DNA of 64,000 nucleotides from Flavobacteriales bacterium (lineage in GTDB: Bacteria > Bacteroidota > Bacteroidia > Flavobacteriales_E > Vicingaceae), in NCBI GenBank assembly GCA_020635815.1, contig JACJZB010000001.1, positions 372,001 to 436,000 of the forward strand, given 5' to 3'. The notes under the pieces were generated by a model, which was given only the letters and a program-made list of their open reading frames with translations, did not search any database and had not been told where the DNA came from. Below are positions 54,425 through 63,532 of this stretch, in pieces. Every line of letters starts with the position of its first letter. Position 1 is the first letter of the stretch. The position numbers and the translations under genes are program-made.

Positions 54425-55396
54425 TTAAAAAGACAACACTTCAGCTAATTTTAATAAATCAGCATTTAATTTTTGATGATGTTTAGTTGCTTTGCTAAAA
54501 GGGATGTAAGTAATTTCATTGTTTACAACACCTATCATTATGTTGGTTTTATTAGCCAGTAAGGCGTCAACTGCGGCATTACCCAATCTACTTGCTAAAA
54601 CTCTGTCCATTGCCGAAGGACTTCCACCACGTTGGATGTGTCCCAATATTGTTACTCTCGAATCATAATTCGGGCAATGTTCTTTTACCTTTTCAGCAAC
54701 TTTATATGCACCTCCAGCATCGTCACCTTCGGCAACAATTACTATCATACTGTTTTTATGGTTTTTCGTTCCACTTTCGAGCTTGGTTACCAATTCGTTA
54801 ATGTAAGTTTGAGTTTCAGGAACTAAAATTGCTTCAGCACCAACAGCAATACCGCTTCTTAATGCAATAAAACCTGCATCTCTTCCCATTACTTCAACTA
54901 TAAACAAACGATTGTGAGAATTGGCTGTATCTCTAATTTTATCCACCGCTTCAATAACGGTATTTAATGCCGTATCGTAACCAATCGTATAATCTGTACC
55001 AAACAAGTCGTTATCAATTGTGCCAGGCAAGCCTACAAATGGGATGCTAAATTCACTGTTAAAGATTTTAGCACCTGTAAATGTACCATCTCCACCTATC
55101 GCAACAATACCATCTAACTCATATTTTTTAATGTTGTTATAAGCTTCTTGCCTTCCTTCTTTTGTATGAAACTCTTTACACCTCGCACTTTTTAAAAACG
55201 TACCACCTCGTTGAATAATATTACTCACATCTTTTGATGTTAAAGGGTGAATATCGCCTTCAATCAACCCTTTATAGCCTTCGTAAATGCCATAAGGTTG
55301 GATGTTGTTATAAAAACATGTTCTCACTACAGCTCTAATTGCTGCGTTCATGCCTGGGGCATCGCCACCAGATGTAAATACGCCTATTTTTTTCAT
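54425..55396 (-). CDS. pfkA: ATP-dependent 6-phosphofructokinase
   Basis: 323 residues, bacterial PfkA size. GVFTSGGDAPGMNAAIRAVV (5-24) binds ATP, and GGDGTFTGAKIF (about 102) is the phosphate site, with Gly after GGD typical of ATP use. LPGTIDNDLFGTDYTIGYDT (about 122-141) contains the catalytic Asp, and VEVMGRDAGFIAL and GHIQRGGSPSAMDRVLASRL close the sugar site. It makes fructose 1,6-bisphosphate in glycolysis. A WG-repeat gene follows after 1 bp. Confidence 0.96.
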   Translation of the reverse strand: MKKIGVFTSGGDAPGMNAAIRAVVRTCFYNNIQPYGIYEGYKGLIEGDIHPLTSKDVSNIIQRGGTFLKSARCKEFHTKEGRQEAYNNIKKYELDGIVAIGGDGTFTGAKIFNSEFSIPFVGLPGTIDNDLFGTDYTIGYDTALNTVIEAVDKIRDTANSHNRLFIVEVMGRDAGFIALRSGIAVGAEAILVPETQTYINELVTKLESGTKNHKNSMIVIVAEGDDAGGAYKVAEKVKEHCPNYDSRVTILGHIQRGGSPSAMDRVLASRLGNAAVDALLANKTNIMIGVVNNEITYIPFSKATKHHQKLNADLLKLAEVLSF

Positions 55397-55431
55397 AGTC
55401 TATCGGAAACCCTCTCCAAAACAAAGGGATT

Positions 55432-55809
55432 TTATTTTAGTTCATTAATTCTATTCATTCTGTCAAATGAAAAATCTTTATCTGTTTTCGATAAATAGTT
55501 CATGATGTCTAAGGTAATTTTTTTCAATGCTAAATTATCTGTATTCAACGAATATTTATGATAAAGCAACTCTTCTAGTATTTTAAAATGCGTGAGTTCA
55601 AACTGATGGTTTGAAATTAATTCTTCAATGCTGTTCTCATTGTAGTTCTCAGTAAATTGATTGAGGTTAACGCTTAAAAAGTTAGCTCCAAACTCATCCA
55701 ATTGTAAATCGGCTTTCTCTGGCTCATTGTTTTGTTTAAGTTTAAGCACTACAGCTAACACTTTTGATAGTTCATCAAGGCATCGTTGTATGTAATCTTT
55801 TTTTATCAT
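55432..55809 (-). CDS. Small helical protein of unknown function, DUF6483-like
   Basis: 125 residues from the ATG at 55809 (MIKKDYIQRCLDELSKVLAV); a longer frame adds six residues. It is all-helical, soluble and acidic. The opening resembles DUF6483 proteins (xKKDYIxRxIExxxxxLAxIL), a family without known function. It lies 35 bp upstream of pfkA on the same strand and may be co-transcribed. Confidence 0.6.
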   Translation of the reverse strand: MIKKDYIQRCLDELSKVLAVVLKLKQNNEPEKADLQLDEFGANFLSVNLNQFTENYNENSIEELISNHQFELTHFKILEELLYHKYSLNTDNLALKKITLDIMNYLSKTDKDFSFDRMNRINELK

Positions 55810-55828
55810 GTTGATTTTTCCCTTCAAT

Positions 55829-55857
55829 AAAAAACCCTCAATAGAGGGCTTTTTTAC
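55829..55857. terminator. Terminator hairpin
   Basis: CCCTC and GAGGG pair around AATA, with A6 on the left and T6 on the right. It lies between the OmpA-family gene (stop at 55898) and the small helical protein gene and can end the minus-strand transcript of the former. Confidence 0.7.
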
Positions 55858-55897
55858 TTTTTACTAAGTTACCTAATCACTTTATCACTGTCAATAA

Positions 55898-58027
55898 TTA
55901 CTTACTCAATATCTTAAATTCTGTTCTTCTATTTTGTTGATGAGCATCTTCTTTTTCATCATCAAATTTAAGTTTGGCTATTTCAGCATCGCTAATTAAT
56001 AGTTTTTCTTCACCATATCCCTTAGAAACTAAACGGTCGGTTCCAATTCCATTTTTAATTAAATAATCAACACATGATTGTGCTCTTCGTTGCGATAAGT
56101 CTTGGTTATATTTATCTCCACCTCTTGAATCGGTATGTGCAGAAAGTTCAATTTTAAGGGTTGGATTTTCATTTAATAATTTAGTTAAACGATCTAATTC
56201 ATTTTTAGAAGCATCACGTAAACTTGCTTTATTGTAATCGTAGAAAATATTCTTTAAAACAATAGTGCTTCCCACTTCAACTTTCTGTAAATCAATGTTT
56301 TTTTCAACCTCTTGGTAAGCTGCTGTTGCAGGAATATTAAAGTTCTCTGAATGGAATAAATATCCATCTGACCTTACAATTAACCCATAGTTTTTACCAG
56401 AAGGTAGAGAAACTAAATATTTACCTGATGTTTCATTTGATTCAAATTTTGCTAGTGTTTTATTTTCTTCAACATCAATTAACTCTAATGAAGATAGTAA
56501 AGGCTTTAAACTTTTAGCATCACGAACTACACCTTTTAAAATGGTAATACGTTTAGTTGCAGCATCCACTTGCTTTTCAATTACCTTTTCTCTAACAGGT
56601 TCAGTAATATTGGCTAGTAAGTTATCCTCTCCACTTAACTGAGCAGGCTTTTCTGGGCCAAGAAAAGTAATTTGATAAATGTCTTTTTCTCCATGTCCAT
56701 CAGCTTTAAAAGATGAATAATAACCTCTTCTTCCGGAACCGTTGATTACAAAAAATACATCATCATCAACACTATTAATAGGGTAACCTAAGTTTTCAGG
56801 AGTACTCCAAGAGCCATCATCTTGCAGTGTAGATTTAAAAATATCGTAGCCACCCATCGTTTCAAAACCTTGAGAACTAAAATATAAAGTTTTCCCATCA
56901 GGATGAATAACCACACTTTCTTCATTGTATTTGGTGTTTACATTTGGGCCTAAATTTTTAGCTTCACCCCAATCTTGGGTTGCTTCATCCCAAGTGGTAA
57001 CGTACATATCGTGTTCACCAAAACCACCGGGTTTGTTAGACACAAAATATAATGTTTTCCCATCATTAGAATAACTACAAGAAGATTCGTGGTATTTGGT
57101 ATTGATATTTTTATTTAATGGTTTTGGTTTAGACCAAGTTGAACCAACCAATTTACATTCAAATAAATCACCATTGCCTTTATCTCCTTTATAAATGATC
57201 ATGCTTTGGGCGTCAGGAGAAACAGCAGAAGTTGCATCATGTTCGTTGGTGTTTACATTGGTACCCATGTTTTCTGGTGCAGACCATTTGCCATCAACCT
57301 TAGTTGTAATATAAATATCCTCATAATAAGGAGTGCCTTCTGGTTGTTTATCAGCACCAGTAGAGGTGTTTCTTCGAGAGGTAAACATCATTACAGATTC
57401 GTCAGCTGAAATAATAGCACCATACTCTGGATATTTGGTGTTTACAGGTTTGTTAAAATTATCTATAAAAACTCTTTCTGGTTTGGCAACTAATTTTTTC
57501 CCAGTTTCACATTCTTTTATTCTTTTTTCGGTTTCTTCAACTTCAAGCGGGTCTTTACCCGATAATATTGAACGATGGATTTTATATTCAGCAATAGCTT
57601 TATCAAATTCCATTGTTAATTGATACCCTTGCCCTAAATAAAAATGAATGTCAGGAGCTACATTAGGATTCAATTTCATTGCTTTTAGAAAATGGGGAAT
57701 ACATTCTTCTTTAAAAACTGAAGAAGCTAAGTAAGCTCTACCAATACGGTAATTTAATTGGGCATTATTTGGGTTAAATTTATACGCATCATACATTGGA
57801 GAAAGTGCTTCGGCATGATACAATTTTCTTGCTTTAAAATCATCATTATTAAAGTGAATGTAGGTTTCGGGTATCATTTCGTAAGCTTCATAACCCAATT
57901 CTAATTGCTGTTTGGCAGCTTTAAATTCATCTTTTTTATCTTTAAATAACCCTTTGTCAAAAGGAACGTCTTGAGCGAAAATTATAGAAGAAACAAATAA
58001 TGTTAATGTTAGTATGGTGTATTTCAT
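55898..58027 (-). CDS. PorE-like TPR / PD40 / CRD / OmpA family protein
   Basis: 709 residues. Signal peptide to about residue 18. TPR helices at about 25-170, PD40 blades at about 200-455 (GFGEHDMYVTTWDE, MGGYDIFKSTLQDD), a carboxypeptidase-regulatory beta domain at about 490-575, and a C-terminal OmpA domain (about 590-709) with IELSAHTDSRGGDKYNQDLS and QRRAQSCVDYL, which bind diaminopimelate of peptidoglycan. This is the exact PorE order of the type IX secretion system. A TPR-protein gene precedes it by 27 bp in the same orientation, probably one operon. Confidence 0.92.
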   Translation of the reverse strand: MKYTILTLTLFVSSIIFAQDVPFDKGLFKDKKDEFKAAKQQLELGYEAYEMIPETYIHFNNDDFKARKLYHAEALSPMYDAYKFNPNNAQLNYRIGRAYLASSVFKEECIPHFLKAMKLNPNVAPDIHFYLGQGYQLTMEFDKAIAEYKIHRSILSGKDPLEVEETEKRIKECETGKKLVAKPERVFIDNFNKPVNTKYPEYGAIISADESVMMFTSRRNTSTGADKQPEGTPYYEDIYITTKVDGKWSAPENMGTNVNTNEHDATSAVSPDAQSMIIYKGDKGNGDLFECKLVGSTWSKPKPLNKNINTKYHESSCSYSNDGKTLYFVSNKPGGFGEHDMYVTTWDEATQDWGEAKNLGPNVNTKYNEESVVIHPDGKTLYFSSQGFETMGGYDIFKSTLQDDGSWSTPENLGYPINSVDDDVFFVINGSGRRGYYSSFKADGHGEKDIYQITFLGPEKPAQLSGEDNLLANITEPVREKVIEKQVDAATKRITILKGVVRDAKSLKPLLSSLELIDVEENKTLAKFESNETSGKYLVSLPSGKNYGLIVRSDGYLFHSENFNIPATAAYQEVEKNIDLQKVEVGSTIVLKNIFYDYNKASLRDASKNELDRLTKLLNENPTLKIELSAHTDSRGGDKYNQDLSQRRAQSCVDYLIKNGIGTDRLVSKGYGEEKLLISDAEIAKLKFDDEKEDAHQQNRRTEFKILSK

Positions 58028-58054
58028 TTTGAAAAAATTAGTCGATAATGTGAA

Positions 58055-59113
58055 TTAATTACAGCTTTGTTGAGAAAATAACTTTCCATTTTTTAAACCT
58101 AAAGAAGCAGCTTTTTGCCAATCTTCACAAGCTTGGTCTTGTTTTCTTAGCATTTCTTCAGCAATACCTCTGTTTAAGTATGCTGGAGCAAAATCCTCTT
58201 GAAGAATTAATGCTTTGTTACAATCAGCAACAGCACCTTCGTAGTCTTCTAATTTTAATTTTGATGCAGCTCTATTATTAAATGCTTGAGGGTAACTTGC
58301 TTTTAAACGAATTGCATCAGAAAAATCAGCAATAGCACCTTTATAGTCACCTTTTTCATGTTTAGCATAACCTCTATTGTTGTAAGCAATGTAATAATCG
58401 TTTTTTAATTCTATCGCTTTTGTATAATTAGCAATTGCTTCATCATAGTTTTTATTAATTCGTAAAGCACTACCTAAGTTGTTGAATGAAAAATAAAGTT
58501 TTGAATCGGCAGCTACTGCTTTTTTGTAGTCAGCAATTGCACCAGGCATATCATTTAACATTCTTTTTGTGCTACCTCTATCGTTTAAAGCGTAGGCGTA
58601 GTTTTGTTTGTTTTTTACTGCATTATCATAGTCTTTTAAGGCCTCTTCATATTTTTCTTCCATAAAAAACATTCCACCTCTGTAATAATAAGCCTCTGCA
58701 TGTGTAGGGTCTATTGCAATTGCTTTTGTGAAATTGCTCAAGGCTAAATCTTTTTCATTTCTTTCGTAATGTGAGCGGGCTAAAAGAAAATGAGCATTGT
58801 TTGAATCAGGGTTTAATTGAACCACCGTATTAAAATCAATAATAGCACTGGCATAATCTTTTAATTGGTACTTAACAGAGCCTCTGTTAAATAAGGCTTT
58901 TTCGAAAGAAGGAACTAAAACTAGTGCGGAATCAAAATCGGCAATTGCACCTTGTAAGTCTTTGGCGTTAAATTTTGCAATACCATTGTTGTATAGCTCT
59001 TCTGCTTTTGCAACATTTAGTGCATTTTCATCACCTACTGATACGTCTTGGGCTTGAGTAAAAATTGTAAAGCAAAAGAGCGTTACAAAAAAGGAAATTT
59101 TTATTTTTTTCAT
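58055..59113 (-). CDS. Secreted TPR-repeat protein
   Basis: 352 residues. Signal peptide ends TQAQ near residue 22. About eight consecutive TPRs follow, with typical units such as YNNGIAKFNAKDLQGAIADF and YNNRGYAKHEKGDYKGAIAD. The C-terminus (CEDWQKAASLG) is a common Bacteroidota TPR end. It probably serves as a periplasmic scaffold, perhaps for the OmpA/PD40 protein encoded 27 bp downstream. Confidence 0.88.
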   Translation of the reverse strand: MKKIKISFFVTLFCFTIFTQAQDVSVGDENALNVAKAEELYNNGIAKFNAKDLQGAIADFDSALVLVPSFEKALFNRGSVKYQLKDYASAIIDFNTVVQLNPDSNNAHFLLARSHYERNEKDLALSNFTKAIAIDPTHAEAYYYRGGMFFMEEKYEEALKDYDNAVKNKQNYAYALNDRGSTKRMLNDMPGAIADYKKAVAADSKLYFSFNNLGSALRINKNYDEAIANYTKAIELKNDYYIAYNNRGYAKHEKGDYKGAIADFSDAIRLKASYPQAFNNRAASKLKLEDYEGAVADCNKALILQEDFAPAYLNRGIAEEMLRKQDQACEDWQKAASLGLKNGKLFSQQSCN

Positions 59114-59221
59114 AGAGTATATTTTTCTTCAACTAAGATAGGAATTAAGTTTAATTACAAAAAAAAAGCCGTATTAAGTTTTCTACAAGTTAATAACAGC
59201 TTTTATCTATAATTTTACCCT

Positions 59222-60088
59222 ATGAAAATGCCTGACAATACATTAATTTCAATTAAAGCTTACTTTAAAAATGAGTTAAATTCATTTTTTGATGCTTCTG
59301 AAATTGAAAGCATGTTTTATATTACTGTTGAGCACTATTTTAGTATCACCAAAAAAGATTTTATTTTAACTCCAGATAAAAGACTTTCAGAATCGGATTT
59401 GCTAAAGGTAATTTATTGTGTGAAAGGCTTGAAAACTAAAAAACCGTTGGCTTATATTTTAGGAGAGTGGGAGTTTTTTGGATTGCCTTTTAAAGTTGAC
59501 GAAAATACTTTAATTCCAAGACCAGAAACTGAAGAATTGGTCGATATTATTTTAAATGAAAATGAAGGGAACTTAAGTGTTTTAGATATAGGAACAGGAA
59601 CAGGTTGTATTCCGATTGCACTAAAAAAGCAAAATAACAACTATCAAGTTTTTGCAGTTGATGTAAGTAAGGAAGCTTTGAATGTCGCGACTCAAAATGC
59701 TGGATTAAACGAGGTTGAAGTTACTTTTTTGGAATATGATATTCTAAAAAATAGAAACTCAACATTTCAACAACAGTTAGATGTTATTGTGAGTAATCCA
59801 CCTTATATTCCAGAAAGTGATAAAATACAAATGGCTAATAATGTATTAGATTTTGAACCTCATTTGGCGTTGTTTGTCGCTAATAGCGAACCTTTGTTGT
59901 TTTATGATGCCATTGCTGACTTTGCGAAAAAAAACCTAAAAAACAAAGGGAAACTGTATTTCGAAATTCATGAGAAATTCGGAATAGAAGTAGTTAATTT
60001 ATTAGCTAAAAAAGGATTCAGTAATACTCAGTTGATTAAAGACATTAACAGTAAAAATCGTATTGTTTCTGCTCAATTAATCAATTAA
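59222..60088 (+). CDS. prmC: Release factor glutamine methyltransferase PrmC
   Basis: 288 residues. The N-terminal helical domain ends in PLAYILGEWEFFGLPFKVDE, then IPRPETEELVD (typical of PrmC). The SAM site VLDIGTGTGCIPIALKK is near 121-137 and the catalytic NPPYIPES near 194. It methylates the Gln of the GGQ motif of release factors. The 3' end overlaps the convergent metallo-beta-lactamase gene by 12 bp. Confidence 0.94.
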   Translation: MKMPDNTLISIKAYFKNELNSFFDASEIESMFYITVEHYFSITKKDFILTPDKRLSESDLLKVIYCVKGLKTKKPLAYILGEWEFFGLPFKVDENTLIPRPETEELVDIILNENEGNLSVLDIGTGTGCIPIALKKQNNNYQVFAVDVSKEALNVATQNAGLNEVEVTFLEYDILKNRNSTFQQQLDVIVSNPPYIPESDKIQMANNVLDFEPHLALFVANSEPLLFYDAIADFAKKNLKNKGKLYFEIHEKFGIEVVNLLAKKGFSNTQLIKDINSKNRIVSAQLIN

Positions 60089-61474
60089 ATATTCAGAGTT
60101 TAAATCAGGAATACGAATATTTCTAAAACCTGCTTCTTCTAATTTTTCTCTATAATTTAATTGAACTTCATAGTCACCATGTACCAAATACATTTCTTTT
60201 ACTTTCATGGGATCTTGGCAACTTAAATATTGGATCATTTCTTCGTAATCGCCATGAGCACTATACTCGTCCATTGTTCTTACATCGGCTTTTACTTCAT
60301 AATCAATACCATAAATTTTCACTTCTTTATCGCCTCGTGCTATTCTGTGTCCTAAGGTTGAAGGCGAACAATAACCAACAACTAAAATTGTATTCTTTTT
60401 ATCGCCAATATTGTTTTTTAAATGATGTAAAATTCTTCCAGCCTCCATCATACCAGATGCTGAAATGATTATGCAAGGTTCTTTTAATTCGTTCAACATT
60501 TTTGATTCTTCAACGTCTCTAATGTATTTTAACTGGTTAAAACCAAAAGGGTCATCATCAACTTTCATGTAATCCAACACTTTTTTGTTGTAGCATTCGG
60601 GATGATTACGCATTATTTCAGTGGCGTTTGTGGATAGCGGACTATCCACAAACACTTTAACTTTAGGTAATCTTCCATTAGTTTCAAGCCTATCTAATGC
60701 ATGCACAATTTCTTGTGTTCTCCCCAAACTAAAAGCAGGTATAATTAATTTACCTCTTTTAACAACACAAGTTTCATGCACAATTTCCATCAATCTTCCT
60801 TCAGAATGAGAAAGATTAGCGTGTAATCGATCACCATAAGTAGATTCTGTAATGATGTAATCTGCTTGAGGAAAAGATTTTGGGTTTTTAATTATTTTAT
60901 GATTTTGACGACCAATATCGCCAGTATAACAAAGCTTATGGATTGTTCCATTTTCTTTAATTTTTAAATTGATGGCTCCAGCTCCTAAAATATGACCAAC
61001 CACAGTAAAGCATAAGTCAATTTCGTTGTCAATTTTAAACCACTTTTCAAATTTTACACTTTCAAACTGTAATAATGCTGTTTTTGCATCTTCTATTGTG
61101 TATAAAGGTTCTATTGGTTCTTGTCCTTTTTGTTCTCTTCTTCTATTAATATACCTAACATCCGATTCTTGTATGTGAGCACTATCAACTAACATTATTT
61201 CGCACAAATCTAAAGTAGCATCGGTACAATAAATTTTGCCTTTAAATCCTTTTTTTACCAACAAAGGAATTGCTCCTGAATGGTCGATATGGGCATGAGA
61301 CAATATGCAGTAATCAACTGTACTTGCATCAAAACCTAAATTTTTATTCATTTCATCGGAATCTCTTCCTTGGAACAAACCGCAGTCTAATAATATTTTT
61401 TTGCCGTTGTAAAGTGTAATTAGGTGTTTACTTCCTGTTACTGTTCTAGCGGCTCCTTTAAATTCTATTCTCAT
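60077..61474 (-). CDS. MBL-fold RNA-processing exonuclease family protein (beta-CASP)
   Basis: 465 residues. The metallo-beta-lactamase motif HAHIDH lies at 60-65. YTGDIGRQ supplies the bridging Asp, and the beta-CASP part (about 200-400) carries PAFSLGRTQEIVHAL, SASGMMEAGRILHHL and the final DEYSAHGDYEEMIQYL. This set fits the CPSF/YSH1-like group of RNA-specific nucleases. It probably acts on RNA in the cytoplasm. Confidence 0.92.
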   Translation of the reverse strand: MRIEFKGAARTVTGSKHLITLYNGKKILLDCGLFQGRDSDEMNKNLGFDASTVDYCILSHAHIDHSGAIPLLVKKGFKGKIYCTDATLDLCEIMLVDSAHIQESDVRYINRRREQKGQEPIEPLYTIEDAKTALLQFESVKFEKWFKIDNEIDLCFTVVGHILGAGAINLKIKENGTIHKLCYTGDIGRQNHKIIKNPKSFPQADYIITESTYGDRLHANLSHSEGRLMEIVHETCVVKRGKLIIPAFSLGRTQEIVHALDRLETNGRLPKVKVFVDSPLSTNATEIMRNHPECYNKKVLDYMKVDDDPFGFNQLKYIRDVEESKMLNELKEPCIIISASGMMEAGRILHHLKNNIGDKKNTILVVGYCSPSTLGHRIARGDKEVKIYGIDYEVKADVRTMDEYSAHGDYEEMIQYLSCQDPMKVKEMYLVHGDYEVQLNYREKLEEAGFRNIRIPDLNSEYLID

Positions 61475-61553
61475 GGTATAAATTTACTTAAACCAAATGT
61501 AAGCAACATAAGCCCAAATAATATTGATAATTTTATGAAATAAATCATGTATT

Positions 61554-62270
61554 ATGAAGATTGATATTTTAGCAATAGGAGTACACCCCGATGATGTTGA
61601 ATTGAGTTGTGCAGGAACAATTTTAAAACATATCGCTCAAGGTAAAACGGTTGGAATTTTAGATTTAACAATAGGTGAGTTAGGTTCGAGAGGGAGTGGT
61701 GAATTACGCTTGGTTGAAGCGGCTAATGCAGGAAAGGTATTGGGCGTAAAATTTAGAGAGAATATTGGTTTAGCAGATGGTTTTTTTGAAAACGATAAAA
61801 AAAGTCAAATTGAAATTATAAAAATAATTCGGAAATACCAGCCAGAAGTGGTGTTAGCTAATGCTGAAAGTGATAGACATCCTGACCACGGCAGAGCATC
61901 GAAACTAATAAGTGAAGCTTGTTTTTATAGCGGATTAATAAAAATTGAAACCAAATTAGATGGCCTAAAACAAGAAAAATGGCGACCAAAAGCGGTTTAC
62001 CATTACATACAAGACCGATTTTTAAAACCCGATTTTGTGGTTGATGTTACTCCTTTTGTTGACCAAAAAATAGAAGCCATTAAATGTTTTAGCTCTCAAT
62101 TTTTCGACCCAAACTCTACAGCACCACAAACACCAATAAGTGGCGAACAGTTTTTTGATTTTATAAAAGGACGTATGATGCAATATGGACGCGAAATTGG
62201 TGTTGATTACGCCGAAGGGTTTACCGCCGAGCGTTATATTGGTGTAGAGGATATTATGGGGTTGAGATAG
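61554..62270 (+). CDS. bshB1: Bacillithiol biosynthesis deacetylase BshB1
   Basis: 238 residues. Zinc site VHPDDVELSCAG (10-21) and the later HPDHGRASKL motif mark PIG-L enzymes, and GELGSRGSGELRLVEAANAG with FDPNSTAPQTPISGEQFFDF is the BshB1 pattern. It deacetylates GlcNAc-malate in bacillithiol synthesis, so this organism should make bacillithiol. No other bsh gene lies in the window. Confidence 0.93.
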   Translation: MKIDILAIGVHPDDVELSCAGTILKHIAQGKTVGILDLTIGELGSRGSGELRLVEAANAGKVLGVKFRENIGLADGFFENDKKSQIEIIKIIRKYQPEVVLANAESDRHPDHGRASKLISEACFYSGLIKIETKLDGLKQEKWRPKAVYHYIQDRFLKPDFVVDVTPFVDQKIEAIKCFSSQFFDPNSTAPQTPISGEQFFDFIKGRMMQYGREIGVDYAEGFTAERYIGVEDIMGLR

Positions 62271-62290
62271 CTCAATGTTACATGCTTATT

Positions 62291-63396
62291 TTATGGTCTG
62301 ATGAATACTTCAACAATTAGTTCTTCATTAGAAATTTTATTTAAATCACTTTCCAAACCTCTTGGGTTTTCAATTCTGCCTTCAGGGTCGTAAACAAAAC
62401 ATATTAAATGTTTACAATCAGGATGAGTTTTGTAGTGCTGGGTGTCCAAAATTAGTTGATCTCCAACTTGTTTATCCTTTAATCCTTCCCGGGTTTTCTT
62501 AACCTCAATTACTATTTTTCCTTTTTTAGTAGAAAATCCACTCTTGTTGAACTCCCTGCATAGGATGGAGTATATTCCTCAGCTCTTACATCTTCAAACT
62601 CAATTTTTAAGAGACCATGTAGCAAATCTTGAACATCATATTCATTTGAAATTAGAATTGTATCCTTATTTGAATGACGATTTCTTAATTGATTAGCAAC
62701 TGTATGAAACTTATCGATTAATTTATAAACAAAGGCACTGTTCGATACCGTTTCCAATTCATTGTCGTCAGAACCAGTATCCTTTAATTCTAACTGTCTT
62801 AATAGTCTTTTTACGTTTTTATGAAAATCTTCGACAGATGCTACCATCGTGAATAAAGACATAAGTTCACTATCAATATTTATATGTGGAGGTGTGTCAA
62901 GCCCCTTATTTAGAATCTGAGCTGGATTGTGTGTGTAAACAGAATTTGGACGATTCATTTTAACATAATCATGAGGACTAATTCCCCATTCTTGATTTTC
63001 TATTTCTTCCAACAATTCATTTTCAGATGCTAATGATTTATTTCTTTTTATAACAGAAAGCTCTGTAACAACTTCATCTCTATATTCTCGGTTGGATTTC
63101 ATGAAATCAGGTACTTCATCTTTTATAGCTTTTAATGTAATACCAGATTTCTTTTCAATGAATGATTGGATTTGTTCTTCGTCTATTTGAACAGTTCCAC
63201 CATCATCTGAAGCGAAATTATTATAAAGGTTGTAATTACGTGAAGCCCATGAACCAATCCAATTATTGCCAAAATCTGAAGATGCTTCTACAAGTTTTTG
63301 AATATTGTCTTTAAACTTTTCAATCTTAGTAGCATCTGTTGAAATAAGTTTTTCCAATTGAGGCTTAAGAAGTTCTATTTGGTCAATTATCTTCAT
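62291..63396 (-). pseudogene. DpnII/MboI-like restriction-type nuclease, broken by a one-base frameshift
   Basis: The frame from 63396 codes for 294 residues and ends at 62512 with TAG, just after VDFLLKKEK. One missing base in the A-tract near 62515-62526 would restore IVIEVKKTREGL, then HPDCKHLICFVYDPEGRIEN, ending EVFIRP at 62291. The rejoined protein has the catalytic Asp (VDFLL) and Glu-x-Lys (EVK) of the PD-(D/E)xK superfamily, with the VYDPEGRI..PRGLE pattern of DpnII/MboI-type nucleases. The N-terminal part is helical and unrecognised. As it stands, the frame cuts the active site. No methylase gene is nearby, so it could be an orphan defence nuclease. Confidence 0.7.
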
Positions 63397-63532
63397 TTTT
63401 AATATTTATTTAATTTATTACTTGAATCATCGTTTAAAGAGATTAATTCTTTATCGCTCTTTGCTTGCAAGCAATTATTAAAAACCTATCTTTTGCATTG
63501 TACACTACAAAATACTAAGTAGTTTAATCTAG

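Noticed and set aside
59160..59212. Possible hairpin upstream of prmC (AAAGCCGTATTAA / TTAATAACAGCTTT)
   Set aside because: The stem has several mismatches and the position between divergent genes does not need a terminator.
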